Positions 11,319 through 22,370 of a stretch of DNA of 64,000 bases are shown piece after piece. How positions within the stretch are numbered: position 1 is the stretch's first letter; each line of letters begins with the position of its first letter. The stretch covers positions 3,782,001 through 3,846,000 of the forward strand of contig NC_081335.1 of assembly GCF_022539665.2 (NCBI RefSeq). The letters run 5' to 3'. Source of the stretch: Daphnia carinata. Lineage: Eukaryota > Arthropoda > Branchiopoda > Diplostraca > Daphniidae. A program made the translations under genes and the position numbers. The notes below the pieces were generated by a model. It worked only from the letters and a program-made list of their open reading frames with translations. It did no database searches and was not told the origin of the DNA.

Positions 11319-13414
11319 AAAAAAAAAATTTATTGACAATTCTCTGCACATCAGAATTATTTTTGCAACTTTAAAAAGGCACAATAGCCCTTTCAAAAGT
11401 TGCCGTCAACCCAGGCAGGGGGAGACACTGCCTTGTTGACCCACCGGGGAGATTACCCGGTGATTGGCTAAGAGAAGCCGGAAGAAGAGCTGAAGATTTG
11501 GAACATTTTTACAGGAGCGATTAACCTTTAGTTCGGATTTGTGGGTAGCCACAGAGCCCTCCGTGAACACATCATCGGACTAAGCGGACATCCACGTCCC
11601 CTTTCCGGCCAGAGCCCTCCAAACCTCGGTATATGTTGTTTTTATATATACCGTACAGTAGGGGCATGACCCCCTACGGGCTTATTACGAGTCAAGGGGA
11701 AACGGGGCTACGGAAAGGAAGGGAGCCCAGATATGCACTTCAATTTTTTAAATATAAAATACCGTCTCGGGAATCCAAATTAAGTATAGAAATGTCATGT
11801 TATCCATCCAATCATTACAATTTATTCAGTGTCTTGCCCCAACCAAGAATCTTTTCAGATCCAATGTTACTATTAACCTATGGTGAGAAAAGAAAAACAA
11901 CACCATTAAGCATCTCAATTGTTGCTCATGTGACTTACATGACTTAAAGATTCAACTTCTGGCAGAAGCTTGGGAAAGGCCATACAAATTGCAGATGAAA
12001 ATCATTGTATAAGGCTCTTGAATGATAAAATAGCACCCCTAGAATGTTGCATGGTTGATAGTTGTGTTCCCAGTATGCTGAAAATCCTTTCCTATTGGAT
12101 AAATTTCTTTTTTAGATTAGACATGGTTGGCAAAAAGCAGGAGAAATGCTTTGTCATAAATTCAAAAAAAAATTCAAGAAAATTCCTTTCATACCTAAAA
12201 AGTCTATGTATGATGTTCATCGCTGCAATGCCAACGAAACGAAACATCTTTAGGGCCATTTAAGTACCCAGCTTCACCAACACTCTGAACGTAAAAAACA
12301 AGTTGTTCTTTAGCAAGAGAAGCAGAATTATTTGAGGCTTCTAGCTGTGACAGAACTATAAAGGATTGCTGTTACACAGGATTCATTCACACAAGATGGT
12401 ACTTCTCATTAGACAATTTGCATACTCTATTACTTTACCTCATACCTTAATGGTAATGCACTTTCAGTGTTTTTCAACTGTAGGCTCACTCTTCCATCCT
12501 GTAACACTTCCAGACTTGACTTGATCCCCCACTAAAATTCTGTGAATGCAAAATAATAGCATTAAAAATACTTTTTCAATAGACAAAAAACCGAAAAGTA
12601 CCTAATTCATGTTTTATGTTGAACTCGTGCTATTTCTGGGTTTCCATACCACACCCATTTTCAGCCCAAATATGGTCCCACAATTCTTCACTTCCTTCGC
12701 CTCATGGACTTATTACTAACAATTCTTTTAGTGCAGCACTAACAGAATTTAACTTTAACACACTGTCAGGTGGTAGACTGAATAACTAAACAATAAATAA
12801 TTGTTTGTTAAAATTCTATACTTGTTTTGAATTCTTATTTGAAAAGTTTAGGTACCTGACTGTGTTCGCCTAATGCCAATTCATCCTCATGTTCAGTTAG
12901 GGACGAGTTTGGAAAAACCTCCTTCACTGTTTGGAAACTGTTCCGTTCCAATTTGTTCTTTTCCCCTAGCTGAGCTTGTAGACTCAAAATTTGAGCTACA
13001 AAACACAAATGAATAAAAGCAAATAAATAGAATCATTACGTATTAGGCCTTACCATCCTTAGCTTTACTGTTATCTAATATTTTGTGTTGTTCCAATAAT
13101 TGGGCCTGCAGCTTCATAATTTGATCTAATAAACAATAACTAATAATTGAAAACCAATATAATAATGTTTATACTTACCATCCTTTTGTTGTATTATCTT
13201 ATCCATTTTTCAATTGTTCCTCCAGCCACGCGTTATTCTCTCCATCCACACTACTGAACTAACTGCGAATGGCATCCAATGGACTGAAATTGCCTACGCC
13301 AGTAGTAACGAGTCTGAGCGGTAGATGGCAACGTGTCGGAAAAAAAGAAAAAAATGATTTTTTTTTTTTTTTGGCGAATTTTTTTTTTTTTTAAATGTAA
13401 AACGGATTGCCATA
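11319..13414 (-). repeat. Right arm of the 5-kb inverted repeat
   Basis: Reverse complement of 8397-10486. The outer end carries an extra 18-bp tandem copy: 13397-13414 is repeated with one mismatch at 13415-13432, so this end has two versions of the terminal motif and the left end only one. Confidence 0.85.
12702..13206 (-). CDS. Small coiled-coil protein inside palindrome arm, 4 exons
   Basis: Exons 13179-13206, 13054-13125, 12856-12995 and 12702-12785 splice with GT-AG introns into a 107-residue frame. It starts MDKIIQQKDG and has two related Leu/Gln-rich heptad stretches, each containing LQAQL, that begin exons 2 and 3. An acidic serine-rich stretch follows, and the C-terminus contains LFSLPPDSVLKLNS. 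The repeated exons suggest internal duplication of a coiled-coil unit. I do not recognise the family. It may be a captured host gene fragment. Expression is unproven and the frame could be the N-terminal part of a longer lost protein. Confidence 0.4.
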
Positions 13415-13432
13415 GTAAAACGGATTACCATA
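13397..13432. repeat. 18-bp tandem duplication at right end of the insertion
   Basis: Two adjacent 18-bp copies, GTAAAACGGATTGCCATA and the same with A for G at position 13 (GATTACC). The outer copy provides the right terminal inverted repeat. Confidence 0.8.
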
Positions 13433-13493
13433 TAAAAAAGCGATTTTTAAAAAATCTTTTACAAAACACAACTTTTACAAACAAACTGCAAAC

Positions 13494-14440
13494 AAGTTGA
13501 AGAAAAGACAACGGATAGAACCTGAAGATCAAAAATTATCAGAATAATTCGTGAAAATGATGGAAGATATGGTGCATGCATTACCTGTACGGCGTTGATG
13601 ATGAATACGCAAACGAGACGATTAAAATTGAAATCTGCCATCCTGAAAATCTCAGTCGCATTAAATGCCAACGCGTTGAGCCCAGAGAATTGCTGAAGTG
13701 TCATTAAAACTACGCCAATCAGAATGGGTTTAAGCAACCACGATTGATAGAGATCAGAGAGTTGGTAAGCTTCTTTGGTGTCCTCTTGTACGCGGCATTC
13801 TATCCGATACAAGTCTGGTTTGATGTTATAATCAGAACCTCGTAGCCAACAAAGAGCTCCTTACGCATCATTATGTCGTCCTTTTCTTTGAAGATATGCT
13901 GTCAATAATGTGACCAGGTATTAATTAGAAAGCTAACTAACCTTTCTTAACCAAATAGTACGGAGATTCTGGAATAAATATCAAGCCAATGAAGAAAATA
14001 ATTGGCTCGATTGTGCAAACAACCGAAATCCATCGCCAGTCCATCCACAATCCCATGACACTAGTAACAAGTAAACCGGATGCAAGATTGAGCGGAAAGA
14101 AGAATCCAACTATTCCTCGCATAGTCAGAGTTCAGATCTCACCTACACCTACACCGAATTGAATTTTTTTTGATCTAGTTCAATTATTTAAAATTGATAT
14201 TTTACCAATGTAGCAAGGCGCAATGGCTGAATAGACTCCACCGGAAAATCCCACAATAATTCGACCGACATAGAGCATACCTTTTAAAAAATAATCCAAA
14301 TTATTGACGTTGATTGCGTTCAACAGTTTCGGTCACGAAGAACCCCCAAATTCTTCCGACGTTTTGTCTTTTGTTTCCGGAAGGAGGAACAGGGCGAACA
14401 GGATGCCGAGGAAACAGAATCCACGCTAGAACCAGAACGC
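13494..14440 (-). pseudogene. Mosaic Tret1-like sugar transporter pseudogene
   Basis: From right to left along the minus-strand gene it contains a piece matching the 3' end of the last exon of the transporter at 30.7 kb (14312-14440), then exons matching 3, 4 and 5 of the transporter at 26-28 kb (about 14204-14284, 13945-14146, 13591-13880), and finally a stub matching the start of that gene's last exon (about 13494-13530). Exon 5 has a nonsense codon early (TAA at 13861-13863, where the parent has TAC). Exons 1 and 2 and most of exon 6 are missing. The order is impossible for a working gene: a last-exon piece lies upstream of exon 3. Confidence 0.8.
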
Positions 14441-14456
14441 ACCCGCTGTCGTTCAT

Positions 14457-14558
14457 CTATCAAAAGGCTGAACACATTTTTTATTCACATTCGACAGTAA
14501 TCCACATCTATCAAAAGGCTGAACACATTTTTTATTCACATTCGACAGTAATCCACAC
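14457..14558. repeat. Tandem duplication, 2 x 51 bp
   Basis: Two adjacent 51-bp copies (14457-14507 and 14508-14558) differ by one or two bases. The equivalent position in the first unit (about 1843-1895) has a single copy, so the duplication is specific to this unit. It begins directly after the mosaic transporter pseudogene. Confidence 0.85.
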
Positions 14559-15799
14559 CTGAAAGCAATAACATTTCATCAACATGCAGGCTCGAGTATA
14601 TACTATTAAGCTTAAACTAGCATATGTGAGCTTTTGTATCGTTACCGTTAACCTTTAGTATTACAAACTCCACCCCGTGCTTTTATGCGGCCCGTATAGA
14701 CAACAGTCAGGTTTCAAGATTGATACATTTACCACTGGAATTTGATACCTTTGTGGTATTCAAAAGTTGGGATCTCTTAGCGGAAGCATTATTATGAGCG
14801 TAGCACTGGTCTGCTCGTTAATCCAAAGTTAGTAATGCTAAAGACTTAACTGTAGTGCACAAATTGCGATTATACATGGGTCTGTCTTAATGGTTGTAAA
14901 CTAGTGCTCAGAATAGCAAAAGTTGCGTCTGTTGGCGTATACAGTTAGAAGAAAAAGTTCGTTTACTCACCTTGTTCAGCGTTCTGCCCAACTCCTTTTC
15001 CAGTCGGATTCATTGAGTATTCGTTGTTAAAAGTTACGAGATCACTGAGGTCGGGAACAAATGCAGACGACCCTGTAATGCAATAAAAGAGGTCGCTTCG
15101 ATTGCAACTCTGTGAGTGTGATCGTTTGCCGTAGACTGGTATGGCAGCTAAGCGACTCTGATTATTGATTATTTCTGCCTGGAACATTCCTCAAATAGAA
15201 TCTTAGTAATCCTTCCTTCTTATTTTTTGCCAATCATCGAGCTATTCTGCTCCTAAATAAAAAGATCAAGTTGATACAAGCTTTCAGTGCATGCGTAAAA
15301 TCGTCTTGGGAAAATAGATAATGAGATCACATGAAATCAATGAACTTTGAATGCCAAAGATAAATGGAAAAATTACCTTTCAATCCATTAGGTAAATCGG
15401 CCGCAGATAAACGAATAAAATGGAATAAAATGCAATTAAATCTAAATGAAAGAAATAGCGTATTCCTTTGGCCAAAGTAAGGTTCAATAATAGGTTGAAG
15501 ACTCGATAACATTAAAGTTGTTTTATCAGCTTTGTCCAATCTTATGATTGTCCATTCTTATGATTGCCCATCCTCCTCCAAGTATATCGCATTAAAGTTT
15601 CATTTTCCGCCATAGGGTTAAATGTTTGTCAAAGGCTATTCAGTGATATAAAACAAAACATAATGTTATCCTTAAACATCATTGCAGGCATTTGGTTTGA
15701 ATGGTATACTGATTACATTTGATGTAAAGATAAATATAATTTCATTGACTAATTATCGTGTGGGCCTAACTATTACCTGCTAATTATCGCCTAATTATT
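14559..15799. other. Duplicated MCT tail region, no intact gene
   Basis: Aligns in order with 1.9-3.3 kb. It includes the second copy of the candidate orphan exon at 14971-15072, with the same AG and GTGAGT borders and length. No other coding region is seen. Confidence 0.6.
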
Positions 15800-16690
15800 G
15801 TGTGGCAAGAACTTGTCCACCAAGTAGTTTGTGAAATGTTTTAGACTGGACTTTTTTGTGATTGGTTCGCTTCCGTTCTTCATCAAATCGTCGCATTAAA
15901 AGTAAAGAGTAAATTGTCACACAACTGATCGAAACTGTCCGTACCTGCTGCTCCTGGTTTTCAGCGTTGACTCTCCCGTTATCATCAGGTTGTTTTTTTA
16001 GCTGTCCCTTGGTTTTGATGATCCGCTTCATCTTCATTTGGTATGGCTGTTATCGCTGAGTACAATATCTCATATTTTTGTGGTTTCGTATGACACAGTT
16101 CATGGAACAGCAAGAGAAGCCATTCAAATAGTGCAAAAACAAAAAAAAAAAACCTTTGAAAAAAGGCGGGTTTCTTTGATTAGAATCAATTTGACAAACA
16201 TAGTTAGTTTTATTTCTTACTCACCATGTAATTAAATATTTCTGTAATGGTGAACTCATCGTATAAAAAGTAGACAGCAGGGGCAAAGACCAAAGCACTT
16301 ATTCCTGCATAAAACAGAGTGATTCCGGTGGATAGTCTTGGGTGCACCTTCTATAACGATGAATGAAGCAGAGGCTAAAACGTCTACAATTCCGAAAGCG
16401 ATGGCTACTTGCGTGAGCAACAGATTATCCAAATCCTTCGAAAAGGAAAGTACCATTATCATAAAAATAAGAGAGTTGCCTATCATGTGGATCGGTAAAC
16501 CAATTGGCTTGCCCAGTTTAGATACAGCAGAACCTAGTACATAAATGTGTAAGTAATCGAAAAACGATGAACTTGGAATAATTAATAGATGTACACACGT
16601 AGACATATCGTAGACGAACGAATTGCTATTAACCCATGTAAAAAAACAAATTTTTTTTTACCAATAGTCTTGTAAAAAATGAAGAAGAAA
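15800..16690 (-). pseudogene. Decayed MCT-like remnant
   Basis: Remnants of exon 1 (near 16609-16680), exon 2 (16225-16533), exon 3 and part of exon 4 are still collinear with the divergent copies at 3.3-5.3 and 18-19.8 kb. Exon 2 carries a deletion and frameshift after VIEGAP. Exon 3 loses its frame after a low-complexity run, and exon 4 stops early. Exons 5-8 are absent, apparently deleted. The splice signals of exon 2 survive. It is clearly non-functional as an MCT. Confidence 0.8.
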
Positions 16691-17970
16691 ACACAAGAAA
16701 CGAAAAAAAAATTATTAATAAAAATAGAGACCAGTTAAACAAACTACGAACAATCTAATCACAATGCTGGGTCTTTTGCCGTTCTGCAGATTCATTAGAA
16801 AAAAGTATTTTAAAAATAAAGTTAGAGTAAAAAATTGCAAAAAAATTGTGAGATTCGTTTAAATTAGTATGCGTCACACATTCGGCCTGCACTTAACGTT
16901 CTTTGTATGAATTGCATAATGGAAAACTATTATACCTTCATTACGCGATTTGATTCTGTCTGTTTGCAACACGATGGAAAACCGTAAACGAACCTTTTCG
17001 GGTCTGTGTCACTGAGGTAATGATAATATAGAAAATTCTGTGCAATATAAAAAAATAAGAACAGAGACAGCCTTCTCTTCCAGTGTTCTTCCCCAATTGA
17101 ACGAGCCAGTATCGTAAGTCAGGGGAAAATCAATATGAACCGCCATGACTGCAAACAAGTATGAAAGCAAATGTAAAACGCCATTTTACCTGTTGTTGCT
17201 GGCATTTTTGTAGCCTATTTAATCAGGACTGTTTTCTTTTGGACTTCCCTGTTACTTTGACTTTGGAGGGGGAGGGGGTAATCTTTACTTCTTACTATTT
17301 GTCAATCACCGACCTCTCCTGACCCTATATAAAAAGATCAAGTTGAAACAAGATTTCAGTACATGCGTAAAATCGACTTAGGGAAATAGGTAGAAACATC
17401 ACAAAAAAATCAATGAGTTTAGGATGTAAAATGTAACGGGAAAAATTACCTCTCAGTCGATAGGTAAATCCTCCGGAGATAAACGATAAAATGGGATTAA
17501 ACGCCACTGAATCAAAACGCAAAAAAATAATGGTATCCTTTGCTGTCCCAGGTAAGGTTTGACAATAGCTTAAACATGGCTAGATAAAAATAGAAGTTGT
17601 TTGCACAAACTTTGTCTATTCTTAGGAATACTCATCCTCTTCCAAGAATATTGCATTATGATTTCGCAAAACGCGAACTGGAACGGTAAAACTGTATTCT
17701 TTTAACAAAACCTAAGAAAGCAAACATGACCGAAATGAGAATGAGGTGTTTATCCCAACCTATTCAGTGATATAAAATAAGGCAGGATGTTATCCTTAAA
17801 CATCACTCTAGGCCGATGAGGACGTCAGAATTCAATGAAAACATTTTCCTATTGAAAAGCAAATTGAGTTAGAAAGGGTCATCGGGTACAGTTCAGGCAA
17901 ACGAAAATATCCTTTAAAACGTATTTCAGTTACTTGCAAAATCGAAGTGCAACATAAATGACTTGAATTC
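16691..17970. other. Intergenic duplicated spacer
   Basis: Segments match 5.58-6.0 kb (16.73-17.2 kb) and 2.6-3.3 kb (17.2-17.9 kb). No gene is seen. Confidence 0.55.
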
Positions 17971-19833
17971 TTAGTTGTCACGCCCTCGCTCCCATCCATT
18001 AATCCTGAATAAATACCAGCAAAGAACAGCAGAAAGGCGAACGAAAAAACCGGCAACGTAGAAGGAAACACGATAATGGCCGAAAACATTGTAAAGCACA
18101 ACTGACGAAAAAATATTAAAAAACAAGACACGTAATGAAAAACATCAGGAACCTTAGCAGAAAATGCTACAATTTAATAAAAAACTACAAATTATGTTAG
18201 AAAGATACATACCAGCAACAAAAAATCCTACGTAGGCACTGCATTTGTAAAAAAAGTGTGCGATGTTCAAACCTTTCGGATCGTCTTCCAATTTCAGTAG
18301 CTTCACGAGTTCAGTGGGATGAGGAACGACGGTGCAAGCTATTTTTCATGAAATTCTTTATTTTTAATTTTGGTTCTTTTAATTGACGAAAATAATAACT
18401 TACAAGAAGCCAGCCCGAAGAGTACTGAAAATACGACTAGCCACGAATAGTAGGTGAATAACGGGCAAAAAGTTACCAAAAACCCTGATACTGCTAAGCC
18501 GGCACTATTCCAAAAACGCACGTTAAACTTTTAAAAATAAATGGTATAGGACGTTAGTACTGAAACTGGCAGTCTCTACACATAAATCTGTAGCGTAACA
18601 TACGTTAGGTTTGCTACAAAGCCATCCGTTAAAAATACGGCCGATCATGCTTGCTATTCCAATAGCAGATATTAAAAAATACGCTTCCACCTTTGATATT
18701 CCCATATTGATGGCATGAACTGCGTAAAAGAAAAATAAGTTTACTAATTGCGTATGCATTCGACAAGCATTAATTACCCGGCAGATGCATTATCGGCACA
18801 AAAAGACCAGATGACTGAAAGAAACTCGCGATAGAAACTGCAACTAAAGTAGGGGAGGTGAATGGCAAGAGGTTGCTCAACCTGTTTGTCGAACGGTTTG
18901 GAATGGATTCTTCTCTGATTGGGTCGCCTCCGTTCTTCAACAAACCGTCATAATCAAAGATAAAGAATAAATTGCCAAACAACTAGTTGAAAATGTCCTT
19001 ACTTGCTGCTCCTGGTTTTGAGGGTCGGCATTCTCTGCTGGCAAATCCTGCACATCTTGGTTCTTCCAACATAGGTAGCCAACTAACATTGGTAGCCATC
19101 CAAATAGTGCGAAGACTAAATATAAACAAGTCTTTGATACATATATATATATAAAAGAGAAAAAAAAAAAGAATTTCTTTGGTTAGAATCAATTTGACAG
19201 ACATAGTTTTATTTCTTACCCACCATATAATAATTTGCTTCTGTCATGGCGAAAATATCCATTAAAAAGTAGATAACAGGAGCAAATATCAAGGCACCTA
19301 TTCCTGAATAACACAGAGCAATCACAGTGGATAGTGCCGGGCAATTAGTTGCATCCTCTTCAACGACGACTGAAGCAGTGGCGAAACTGTTTGCAATTCC
19401 CAGAGCCAAGAGTAATAGAGTAAGCCCCTTATTATCGGAATTTTGTGATAACGAATAAACCATTAGCCTCACAAAATTAAGTACAGTTTTGGCTATCATG
19501 ATCTTCGGAAAACTAAATTGCTTGCTCAATGCAGAAACAACGTAACCTAGTAAATAAAATGTATAAGTAATAGAAAACGGTGAGCTTGGAATAACTAATG
19601 GATGTACACAACGTAGGCATACCTGAGCCGATCGAACTGCTATTAACACGAGTACAGAACCATATTTTTTTAACAGCGGTCTTGTAAAAAATGTGGCACG
19701 AATCCGATACTATTAATCCGAAGCCAGACAGGATGCCCTCAGAAATGAGTGAACACAGCAAACTGACAGCCATAAAAAACCAGCCAGACCTTCCATTCGG
19801 ACGAACTATGACGTATTTGTGGCTTGATCCCAT
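17971..19833 (-). CDS. Divergent MCT-like protein, 8 exons, altered N-terminus
   Basis: Exons 19623-19833, 19224-19546, 19003-19131, 18778-18934, 18604-18719, 18404-18527, 18213-18338 and 17971-18101 join to 438 residues, open and in phase throughout. Exons 4-7 have exactly the lengths seen in the copy at 3270-5318 (157, 116, 124, 126 nt). PPDGGYGW reads RPNGRSGW, the basic block before helix 5 reads VEEDATNCPALST, and helix 8 keeps MIGRIFNGW but then LCSKP. The two ATG codons used by the 3.3-kb paralogue are TTA and ATT here, so the only start is the later ATG at 19833, which shortens the N-terminus. It may be a working neofunctionalised protein or an early pseudogene. Confidence 0.6.
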
Positions 19834-20407
19834 TTTCTCGTTCGTTGTTATGGCTACGTTAGTAATAGAGCTTTTGCCACTTAAATTGATTGAAACTAAA
19901 TTCGCAATAGAACAGTGTAGCCCAGAAACAGAATTTTGCTACTCGTTTCGCTGGCTTGCGTTTTTCACCTGCTTCTATCTTTTAATTCGTACCAAGCTAA
20001 CAAGATTACAATAGATAAAATCTGAAGCAATCACTCCATTGCACAGAAAAGTTTTTTCTTCGGTCCGGTTCTTATCTACATCTGCTTAGACACCAAGACA
20101 AATCTCCGCCCCCCCCCCCCTCCCATTTTATCAATATAACAAAATTATCTAGAAGATGTCATTATCAAATTATAAATTATCAAATTATGTCTAATATCAA
20201 GGAAAAAGAACAGGGACAACATTCGCCTTCCAGTGTTCTTCTCTTCCCCACTTGAACGAGCCAGTGTCGTATGCCGGGAAAAATAACATGATTGTAAACA
20301 AATATGGAATCAAATGTAAAACGCCATTTTATCTGTATGGAGATGTAAATGGCATTGACGGAGTTCTCTAAAAATACTGCGATTCAACAATTAAGAAGGT
20401 CTCTCAG
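19834..20407. other. Intergenic spacer of the duplicated unit
   Basis: Contains the former 5' coding part of the copy above (start codons lost), a C10 run near 20108, and a stretch at 20.19-20.38 kb matching 5.9-6.07 kb. No gene is seen. Confidence 0.6.
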
Positions 20408-22370
20408 CTACTGGAATTCACCCTCTTTTCCCAGCGATTGACCGAACGGATAACGAAAGAACGCAGCGAGAAGAATGGAAGAGGCGACAAGATAGAAGGC
20501 GACATGATAATCACCGAAAATGTCGTAAAGCAAACCTGACGAGTTCATTTCAAATTAAAGAGAGAAAAATAGAGTTACCTTGGCAGCAGTTCGAAAACTC
20601 AAATCAGTTTGCGGCTTACCAGCAATAGGAATTCCTGAGAGGGTGGCCACTCCGTAAAACATGAGCATGAAGCTGTAACCATTGCTGACGTTTTCCAACC
20701 CGAGCGGCTTTCTCAGCAAAATTGGACGAATGACAGTAGTGCAGGCTATTCAAAAGTAAAATTAAATCGTTTCCTAGTTATAGTTTAAGTCTACAAAAAT
20801 AACTTCCAGGAAGCCAGCCCGAAAAAGGGCTGCAAACATCACAAGGAACTCATAGGAGGCGAATAACGGGCACATAGTTATCAATACACCAGCCACTGAC
20901 AAGCCAATATTATTCATAAATAATACGGTAACCTACAAAAAAAACATTAATTAATACTTAAACGACAAGTGTCTACGCAACAGCATAATAAACATATCTA
21001 AGGTTAGTCAGCGAGCCATCCGTTAAAAATGCGACCAATCATGTTAGATATTCCAATAACGAATTACCATCCATTTACGGTATTCCCATTTTAGTGGCGT
21101 GCGCTATGTAAAATAATACACGGGATTTAAATGGTGTACTAATTTGTGTATCCAATAAGAGATGGATTACCCGTGAGATACACGGACGGCACAAACCATC
21201 TGATTGACTGGCAGAAACTAGAGAAACAAATGACAACAAAAGTTGGCGATCGGAATAGCGAAAATTTGAACAACTTCAACACGTTTGCTAATCGTTTCTT
21301 CATTGATTTTTAATCAACGCGATGGCTAGTGCACTTTGATTGAATCGCCACAAATAAGGTAAAGAATCTTTGTTACATAAAATCAAAAGTGTTCCTACCT
21401 GTTATTCCAGTATACCTATCCCGTCATCAAATTGTTCCGAGCTTTCAATTCATTTTGACGAATAACTTTAGCTTCATTAAGGCGTCATTAAAGGACTGTG
21501 GGATGTCTACTGATTGTGTTACAATTTCATCAACAAGCAGGTTCACAACTTCCTGCAGTCTTCTCCGTCATTGACGTTTCAATGGAACAAGTAATGATCT
21601 AAGTACTGTGCAAATCCCACTCTTGGAAGAAAAAGAAAGACTCATTTAAATTCTAGAACAAATCTGACACACATTTTCACTTCAAACTCAATTTTGCTAA
21701 CTCACCAGAATTAGGAGTGCTCCACTGATGGTGTACGTTTCCAGAAGCAAGTAGATGACTGGAGCAAAAACAAAAGTACCTGCTCCAGATCCACAGAGAG
21801 CAATTCCAGTAGCTAAAGCTCGCCTTTTGTCGAAATAGAAGCCCACTCCGACGACAATGGGTGTAAACACAAAACCGTCTGCAACTCCAAACAGCACGCC
21901 GAGCGTAAAAGACAGACTATCGATAGACTGAGTGAATGAAAAGATCAATAACCCAACAGACCCAATTAAGCTGCTGGTTATAACGACAGTTCGGAAACCA
22001 AATCGATTACTCAATGCAGAAGCAACGGGACCTAACAAGTAACACGTTCAAAGTGGAATTAAAGGCTAGTAAAACAATCTTAATCACCTGAGATTAATGA
22101 GCTGCCATTGACGATGGAGAAGATCCACGCCACTTGAGCAACGGGCAGGTCAAACACTCGTTTCAAATCCGAAAGTGTTAATCCGAAACTGAAGAGGATT
22201 CCATCTGAAATGAGTAAACACCACAAACTGGCAGCTGTAACGATCCAGCCATATCCTCCGTCGGGTGGAAATATGTTGTATTCGTAGTTGGATTCGTCTT
22301 CATCCCTCGTTATTGGGGTTACATCATGGCAATCAGTGTCACGTGAGCTGATTGGCGCTGCACACTCCAT
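20408..22370 (-). pseudogene. MCT-like pseudogene, paralogue of the 6.1-8.1 kb copy
   Basis: It is collinear with the intact gene at 6093-8094. Exon 1 (22088-22370) and exon 2 (21706-22031) are open, have normal splice sites and keep the KRRALATG motif. Exon 3 has lost nine bases and carries TGA at 21568-21570. Exon 4 has GAT-TAA at 21310-21312. Exon 5 has a deletion and stops at 21075-21077, and its donor GT is lost near 21000. Exon 8 has a 5-bp deletion and ends early at 20408. The upstream half could at most encode a protein truncated in the central loop. Confidence 0.88.

Larger units (their letters stand above)
8399..13430. mobile_element. 5-kb palindromic insertion with terminal inverted repeats
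   Basis: Two arms of about 2.09 kb face each other around an 0.83-kb spacer. The outer ends read TGGCAATCCGTTTTAC inward from the left and TGGTAATCCGTTTTAC inward from the right, a 16-bp terminal inverted repeat with one mismatch. TATA flanks both ends (8395-8398 and 13431-13434), a possible 4-bp target duplication. The paralogous 5' flank at 22560-22710 lacks the insert: its sequence matches up to about 8394 and resumes after about 13434, which marks the insertion site. No transposase is recognisable. It could be a non-autonomous foldback-type element, an inverted duplication of a smaller element, or in part an assembly artefact. Confidence 0.65.
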
